Shown: positions 57,740 to 64,000 of the stretch, in pieces
Layout of the letters: each line of letters begins with the position of its first letter
How positions within the stretch are numbered: position 1 is the first letter of the stretch
Assembly: GCA_944989445.1 (NCBI GenBank)
Contig: CALYLW010000011.1
Location: 1,083,501-1,147,500 of the forward strand
Length of the DNA stretch: 64,000 nt
DNA from: Ampullaceana balthica
Taxonomy: Eukaryota; Mollusca; Gastropoda; Lymnaeidae
Direction of reading: 5' to 3'
Notes under the pieces: model-generated
Database searches by the model: none
What the model saw: the letters and a program-made list of their open reading frames with translations, nothing else
Told to the model about the DNA's origin: nothing
Translations under genes and position numbers: made by a program

Positions 57740-58960
57740 GTTCCTTTTCAATGCTCCTTAGAGAGCATATTCAGTCTTTGTTGTCTCATGCAAAATCTAA
57801 CTCATTTTATATTCTTTTCAACTTTGAAAAGGATTGCTCTGAGTTGCAGTTTGATGTCATCATTGAGAGATAGATGAGAAGTGCGATGTGTACATTAGTA
57901 AAGAGCTGTGTGAAATTTAGCTCATTCAAAAGCAGCAAAATGTTTAGCTCTGTGCTCGTATTTTGAGTTTGGCATTGGGGTACTTCCTTTTCCTTACCCT
58001 GAGCCTGGACAATAAATTTTTTAAAGAGTTCTGAAAATTGAACTAATTCTGAAGGTAAGCAGTCTTCGAAATCACTTGAATATTCTTTCATTATTTTGGC
58101 TGCTGCCCATCGGATAGCGAAATTGTTGAGCTCAGTTAGGTTTGTAAGAAAGCCAAATTTCTCATTGATATCTTTATTATATTGGCCTAACCGATGTTGT
58201 AGGGCTCAAGAAAGTTTTTCAATGATTATCAGAAATACCTCAACCTTGAAACTTTTGTCTCGGGGAGAATACTGTTTTGGTGATATCCCTTTGTCAAACT
58301 GACGCCCTTTTTTTTCTCTTTTTTTTGTTGATAGCATTGAAGATTGTTCATACTCTTTTTTACCACGGATTTGTCCTTTCCTTTGTCTTCATAGGAATCA
58401 AATTAAGAATGCTGTCTTTTAACAAACTCAATGAGAGACTCCCTTTCTAAAATTGTTTCCCGAATTTCAAGTAAAATAGCGACTTCCAGTTGTTCAAGTT
58501 CCTTTAGAAATCCTTCTTCTTCAAGTAGACATTCACATGGCTGATTTTCGTTTGTTGCTAATTCTTCCAGTGCTGCGATATTTGCATGGTATAAGTTATT
58601 AACAGACCTTACTGCATCATGTCAGGCTTACCATCTTGTGTCACACAAGGCTTTGTTAACATGTATTGATTTCATGTGTTTTTAAAGTACCTGTCAACGA
58701 TGAGTAGATGCAACAAGCCGGGTATAAAGATTTTGCAGAAGACAAAAAATCTGACTGCATCAGGACAACCTGCTGCACTTTTCCCAACCAAATTAACGGA
58801 ATGAGCTTTGCACGGCACATAATGAGCAACTTTGCACTTCTCACGAAGAATAGCCTAGTTTCCGTTATACTTCCTACTCATATTTGCAGCATTGCCGTAT
58901 GAATGTCCAAGGCATTTTCAGGGATTCATACAAACATTTGCCTGCATCTTTATTATACAC
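57740..58960 (-). pseudogene. Decayed ZMYM1-like hAT transposase
   Basis: On the - strand, in family order with many stops: CRAKLIPLIWLGK (a relic of the C.AHSLNLVG motif), a Cys-rich/AVRFF-like stretch, INEKFGFLTNLTELNNFAIR, then an open piece (57807-58091) with YSSDFEDCLPSELVQFSELF and, at the end, MTSNCNSEQSFSKLKRI, the hAT dimerisation motif. It is the likely former transposase of the 55424-59480 element. Confidence 0.8.
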
Positions 58961-59040
58961 TATTATAAGTTTGGAGTACCTTAAATTATTGGTGGCCCCT
59001 GGCTTTAGCCCGTTCAGCACCCCCCCCTTTTAATCCGTAA

Positions 59041-59413
59041 TAGGGTGTGGGGGTCACGCATCGGTGACAACGTGTGACGAGGGGGTGGGGTTAAAAAATG
59101 TGACGTCACATAAAAAAAACCGCGCAACTTTAAATAAAAGTTCCACTTAAATATCTGATTGTTTACCATTTATTTAATGACGTTTTCGATGGCTTCACGC
59201 GTGTTACGACATCAGAGCGCAGTACCCTAAATACATATTTAAATGACAAAAATAATTTGCAACATGCTAATTTTTATTTAGAAAATACGGCTTGGGGGTG
59301 TCAAAGCTTTGTGACGTCATATCGTGAAGAGGGGGAGGGGGTATAAGTATGAAGCTGGGGGATGGTGGGTTAAAAATCGGCATCCTCGAGTGACGTCATT
59401 TATGGACGGCCCC
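59041..59413. mobile_element. GGCCGTCC MITE (copy d), diverged left end
   Basis: The right end GTCATTTATGGACGGCCCC at 59394-59412 is intact. The left end is only recognisable by inner gtgacgtcac and long G/C runs. The interior (aaaatacggcttgg, tcaaagctttgtgacgtcat) is typical of the family. Confidence 0.65.
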
Positions 59414-59944
59414 TTCAGTCGTGAAGGGGTGACACCATGAGCTACCGCCCCGGGTGACACCAACCCTAGTGACGCCTCTGATGTACAATCTTTTCATGAA
59501 TTAATTCTAAATAAATACTTACATTTAGTACAACTCTACACTTAACATACGTAACACTTAAACTTATGTAAATTATTTATTTGCTTTTTAATGTTTTTAA
59601 TTTCTTCGCCTCACTTCCATCAACATCTTCCAGCTTCTTCTCAATCAAGAGAATCCTCTTCTTCTGTGCTTTGCTAGCAGCTATTAATTTCTTTGACACC
59701 ATGACCATAAAAATATGCTTTTAAAAAAAGTTCACGAAAATATTTACGAATTTAGGACATCAACACCAAACAAACCACACAGTAAAGAAACCAAAACTGT
59801 TGGTGGCGTGTTGAATGACGTCACGTAATTTCCAGTGATGTCAGCTTCGCGTTTTCGTATCTTGGATTTGTTTCGTATCTAGGAACAAAAATTCTCCTAT
59901 TGGCCTTTCGTATGTTGAAGCATTCGTATCTCGAGGTACCACTG

Positions 59945-60088
59945 TAGTTTTAAAATTTGAGTATTGGCAAGCAATTCCACAGTGGTGGGAGTGGTGACAG
60001 CACTAGCACCCAAAATACCCAAAAACTCAGGCCAAATGTCCTCTAAGACAGAAGGAAATAATATAAATTTGCTATATCATGGATATAA
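59945..60088. other. Spacer between the nest and the Helitron cluster
   Basis: Short unique stretch, nothing recognised. Confidence 0.4.
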
Positions 60089-60628
60089 TCTATATATATA
60101 ATTCTCTTCGTGTGACCATGCGAGACACCACGCAAGTATGTGCAAACGAGCATGACGAATGACCCTTGCTGGGGTCGACCAATGTTTCGAGACCAACAAT
60201 GGTCCTGGCGTTCACTTGCATTGTTCCTTCACAGAATAACGTGAGATTCGTAGTGTACTGGTTATCATGTCCGCCTTATACGGGGAAAGTCCTGGGTTCA
60301 AGCCCCAGCGAAAACATTAAAAATTTTTTTTTAAATGTCTGTTTGTACCCGTTCTTTTACGCCTTTATTGCCAACATGGCTGACCCTCGCTAGGGTCGGC
60401 AAACCACAGTTTATGGTTGGCAAGCTAATGTGGTAAAGGGTGGTGGGCAGGTAGATAACCACAGTGTGAATGTCTCGAAAGAAACAATGAGTCGGAAGTT
60501 CCCCCCACTGACGTTCACTCGCGTTGTTTTGATTTCTTCGTGCTGTAGTTTGTGTCCGTTCTTTCTCCACTTTCTATGCACTCTCCAGGAGCAAGTCTGT
60601 GGCGTATGCTACGCCGCGGGGCATCTAG
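60089..60628 (+). mobile_element. Nonautonomous Helitron with tRNA-like module
   Basis: Starts TCTATATATATAATTCTC after A, ends CTAG before T, with hairpin GGCGTATGCTACGCC just before gcggggcatCTAG. The left and right parts match the 297-bp Helitron at 23613, but about 200 bp in the middle, bounded by repeated GACCCT..GGTCG motifs (about 60161 and 60383), is extra and carries a tRNA-like sequence. Confidence 0.88.
60246..60312 (+). other. tRNA-Val-like segment in Helitron
   Basis: ttcgtagtgtactggttatc, then loop cttatac and B box GGTTCAAGCCC follow the order of a tRNA-Val gene. Acceptor and anticodon stems are imperfect and the anticodon position reads TAT, so it is a pseudo-tRNA or SINE-like head. 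Confidence 0.65.
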
Positions 60629-61019
60629 TTATATATTTGAATCAATATTCTAGGATGCCCTACAAATCAACACCTAAGAGCTTAATTTAATACTAAGGCC
60701 AATGCAGTACATCGTAATTAATAGTTATTTCACATCAATATATTTTTTTCAGCTTCAGTGTACCACACCCCATAGTTTTGCTAAGTATACCAGCATGGTT
60801 TACCTAGGACTAAAACCTATGGATTCGCTAGGTGCATGACCTCAGTTTATGTTTAAGGGATTGTAGTATTAAATGGGAGGCGGGTAACAACAACCTCAGT
60901 GTGCATGTCTTCACGTTTACTTGCTATTTTTTTTATTTACTTGGTGCTGCTTTTTGTGTCTGTACTCTCACCCCCCCCACCCCCAAACCGTTCTTTGCAC
61001 TGTCTATGATGAACAAGTC
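60629..61019 (+). mobile_element. Helitron fragment
   Basis: From about 60840 the sequence follows the right half of the 60089 Helitron (gggtaacaacaacctcagtg, tttttgtgtctgtactctc, gaacaagtctggggcgtatg) but ends without the CTAG terminus. Confidence 0.6.
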
Positions 61020-61255
61020 TGGGGCGTATGCTTTGCAATAAAGGGGTAGAAGAACGGGCACAAATAGTCATTTTTATAAATGAAAAAAAAACAACAATGT
61101 ATTCGCTGGGGCTTAAACCCAGGACCCTGCCCGCATGAGGTGGACGTGATAACCAGTACACTACGAATGTCATGTTTTCTGTGAATGAACAAATCAAGTG
61201 AAATGCAAGGACCATTGTTGGTCACCTCTCCACTACCTTCGCTTTCCAACCGTTC
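61020..61255 (-). mobile_element. Helitron fragment with tRNA-like module, minus strand
   Basis: The reverse complement matches the middle of the 60089 Helitron. The tRNA-Val-like part lies at 61101-61168 with loop region acctcatgc. Confidence 0.65.
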
Positions 61256-61915
61256 TATACGCCCCGCGGCGTAGCATACGCCGCAGACTTACTCATAGAT
61301 AGTGCAAGAAAAAAGGGGAGGGGGAGAACGGACACAAACAGTAGCATGAACAAATGGGAACAACGCGAGTGAACGTTGGGGGACCACCGAAGCATTTTTG
61401 GTAAGTATTTCGGACATCGCCACAATATATAAACAAATATTACAGCCTTGAAGCCAAGTTGGAGAGCAACAACTTCGTCCATGAACGAAATATGCGACCA
61501 ATAGAAACAGACAGGTACCTGGTGAAGGAATTGATATAACATTGAACTAAGCTTTTTTCCATGACATGCGAAGCGGTGTTTATGTTTGCTAAGAAAGGGG
61601 GGAAAAGAACAGGCATTAGCATTTTTAAAAATTAAAAAAACATATGTTGCCGCTTGGGCTTGAACCTAAGACATTCTGCATGTCAGGCGGATGTAATAAC
61701 CAATACACTACGAAATACATACACACTGCAGGAACATCGAAGGTGAATGTAAAAAACATTGCTGGTCTCAAAACATGCCCACCCCACCACTACCTTCATT
61801 GCCAAACGTTAACTGTGTTTAGTTGACCCCAGCGAGCGTCATTCGTCATGCTCGGTTGCACATACTTGCAGCTTGCCTCGCATGGTCCCACCATGATGAG
61901 AATTATATATATAGA
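61256..61915 (-). mobile_element. Helitron copy with tRNA-like module, minus strand
   Basis: On the - strand it begins TCTATATATATAATTCTC after A at 61915 and has the 3' hairpin GGCGTATGCTACGCC at about 61266-61280. The terminal CTAG is degraded (TATAG). The tRNA-like part is at 61650-61714 with loop region cctgacatg. Confidence 0.7.
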
Positions 61916-63766
61916 TTGTTTGCCCTTTTTTAGGAGCTGTTTACAAGTCTGACTTGTCTAACAAAGTCACCAAAATAGCTCAGGTTTTTGTTTTTGAGTT
62001 TGATAATAGTGTTGACTTGCACTTTGTTTGAAACAAAAGAACAAAATTTGCAATACATCATTATTAATATTATAAGTAAGGTAGTTAAAACCACTTGTTT
62101 TTGAGGACTGCTTAACCGTACAAGAAAAGACATCAAATATCTATACAGTAATTTTAAGTCAAATGCACTTTACATGCACCTACTTAGCAGGAAAACTTTC
62201 ACTATAAGACCGAACTCGAATTTAAGGACTGGTTAACTCTAGTAATAAATTATAACACTCTCGTCCTTGACTGTTCTGACATTACCACAGCACTGTGTGT
62301 TAGTGCTCTTACAATCCTTCGGTAGCTAAGCAAATAAAAAAAACATTCACTAGCCGACCTCGACTAACTGATGACAGGTATATTATTTATATACCGGAAT
62401 ATTAGAAGGTGCTTTAATGTCACCATCCCTCGCAAGTTGGCTCTTGAATGCTGCCCTGCATCTTAACCATTACACAGAAAAAAATGAACACCGGGTAATA
62501 AGCTAATATGGACTAATTAAAGTTACAATTAACCGATCTGGATCTGAGGACCTTTTAACTGTTAACAACCTTAATTATAAGACATAATCACATATTTATG
62601 TTTTCAAAAGTGCCTATTAAAACAAAGGGAACATTTTAGTAGATTACTTGAATGGCAGTGTTTAAACCTACTGAGAATTTATGTTAGTAAATCCTAAATG
62701 AGATTATAATTGAAAATTTCTTGATAAGATTTTTGAGTTTTTTTCCACATAGTGTTATAATTCTTTACATCATTTGATGATATGTAGACAAAATAAATTA
62801 ATGTTTTATCCTTCCATATATCTTCAATCATGAATGAGGTCCTTGCTGCTTATAAAAAATTGTTTTATGCCAGCATTTAGGAAGATAAGGCATTGACAAT
62901 TTACACTGATTGGATTGTTTGCAGTTTTAAGTTATCCAATTCTGCTTATATAATTACCACACTGACCATGGCTTTTGGTTATCATCAAACTCATTCGTTG
63001 GTGTCTGCTTATTGGCCTGCATGATTAAAAGAATATTTAAAGAAGAATTAATTTAATTGAAATGAATGCAGATATGTTTAGAGATTACTATTTTCAAGAG
63101 ATGTATCAGGCAATTTAGGTAACTTATTTTGTAAATATTTTGTTTAGTTTAATGGTTAAAACCAAATTAAAATGTTTCCTTAACGTTTATGGAATACTTT
63201 AATTTGTAACATTTAACCATTAATAAGCTTACTCTCAGGATCATTTCCTTTTCTCAGCAACCAAGAGCTTGTTTAAGGACAGCCAGATTTCTATCACTAG
63301 TAATGTATTTCATTTAAAGATTAAACTATTTGCCTCTTTTCCCTGTTATTATGTGCATAAATTCTCAATAGTTTGTTTTAAATTTAAAGAAAATATATAC
63401 ATTCCCTTTTACTCAAATTTACTTCTAGATTAATAATAGATTTATCTATATTATTGGACTAAATATTTATTTATACATTTAATAAGAACTTTAAAAAATA
63501 TTTCAAAAGCTGTATTGTGGAACCACATTGATTATCTTCAATCTGTTTATGAAAATTAAAATTATGCTGATAGCTGTACATTTTCAAATGTCTTTTTATT
63601 CTTCTTTTAAAAATTAGTCTTGTGTGAAAGCTCAACTGAAGTCTCATTTAATGTTAGTTGGATATTCAGAAGATCACCATGTGCTAATGAGTACACAGAC
63701 CTTAATCAGGTATTAAGTGGAGACATTTTTTGTTCTAAAATGAATTGATTTTAAAAAAAAATCCTA
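61916..63766. other. AT-rich region, no gene recognised
   Basis: No coding, RNA or transposon signal that I can support. A possible acceptor (ttttctcag, 63249-63257) precedes 14 open codons and a weak donor, too little to call an exon. Confidence 0.4.
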
Positions 63767-63771
63767 CTACA

Positions 63772-64000
63772 GTCGAAACCGGTTAAGTCGACGGCCTTGG
63801 GGTATGAAAAATGGCGTCGACATAACCGATGATCGAGTTAAAACGAAAACCAATATGACGGCAAAATATTAACATATGCTTGAAATTTCTTCATGTATGT
63901 GATTAATTAGTTAGCGTTAATTAGTGATGGGATGATTAATCGGAATCGTATCGGAACCCTAATATTTCTTCGCTCTTTCCTAAGGTTGTAGTGACAGTTC
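63772..64000. mobile_element. Third pogo/mariner-like copy, cut by window end
   Basis: Starts after TA with CAGTCGAAACCGGTTAAGTC and stays very close to 56186-56420 to the end of the window. Confidence 0.9.

Larger units (their letters stand above)
55424..59480 (-). mobile_element. 4.06 kb hAT element, CAGTGGCGTCACTAGG ends
   Basis: Ends CAGTGGCGTCACTAGGGGG and CCCTAGTGACGCCTCTG, with mirrored GGTGACACC motifs, flanked by exact 8-bp duplications ATGTACAA (55416-55423 and 59481-59488). It contains a decayed minus-strand transposase (57740-58960), a pogo-like element (56186-57646) and a GGCCGTCC MITE. Confidence 0.93.
54539..59944. mobile_element. pogo/Tigger-like host element containing nested insertions
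   Basis: Ends CACTGGTACCTTGAGATACG and CGTATCTCGAGGTACCACTG are inverted repeats flanked by TA on both sides. Inner ttcgtatctcgaa-type motifs lie at 55065-55090 and 59855-59930. After removing nested elements (54578-55046, 55424-59480) only about 0.87 kb of host remains, with no transposase. Confidence 0.85.

Noticed and set aside
60246..60312. Functional tRNA-Val gene
   Set aside because: Acceptor and anticodon stems mismatch and the anticodon is wrong; it lies inside a Helitron repeat.

Overview
The window is AT-rich invertebrate metazoan nuclear DNA. Its genes are split by short introns with GT..AG ends, and it is densely packed with DNA transposons (hAT, pogo/Tc1-mariner-like, Harbinger-like, Helitron), CR1/jockey-like LINEs and minisatellites. 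Gene content (tektin-3, an ENT3-type nucleoside transporter, ribosomal protein S29) and repeat style would suit a mollusc or another lophotrochozoan, but the species cannot be fixed from the sequence.

Left part (0.4-20 kb): two convergent genes. TEKT3 (+ strand, 9 coding exons, 435-7924) is complete, with every splice phase closing to a 526-residue tektin that carries the RPNVELCRD signature. SLC29A3-like (- strand, 13 coding exons, 19932 down to 10439) encodes a multi-pass equilibrative nucleoside transporter with an acidic dileucine motif in its N-terminal tail. Its first exon or start codon is uncertain. Introns of both genes are filled with tandem repeats and MITEs. In two places the tandem repeat unit spans a splice donor site.

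Middle (20-36 kb): no intact gene. It holds MITEs, a Helitron, a three-unit array of about 0.6 kb repeats (25.8-27.6 kb), and a dump of ZMYM1-like hAT transposase fragments (28.5-34.9 kb). Two of these fragments form a head-to-head inverted repeat with arms of about 1.4 kb. The last two exons of RPS29 lie on the - strand at 36.2-36.7 kb; its first exon was not found.

Right part (37-64 kb): a pogo-like element interrupted by another transposon (37.4-40.1 kb); a 3.3 kb inverted-repeat element with a decayed multi-exon gene of a family I cannot name (40.8-44.2 kb); a LINE with an open reverse-transcriptase ORF (44.7-46.4 kb); a long GATA/GGAT microsatellite next to a Helitron end (48.3-49.4 kb); a probable signal-peptide first exon of an unidentified gene (54.2 kb); a multi-level transposon nest (54.5-59.9 kb); and a Helitron cluster carrying tRNA-Val-like modules (60.1-61.9 kb).

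The host genes look unrelated in function. The interest of the window lies mainly in how repeats arise, nest and intrude on splice sites.
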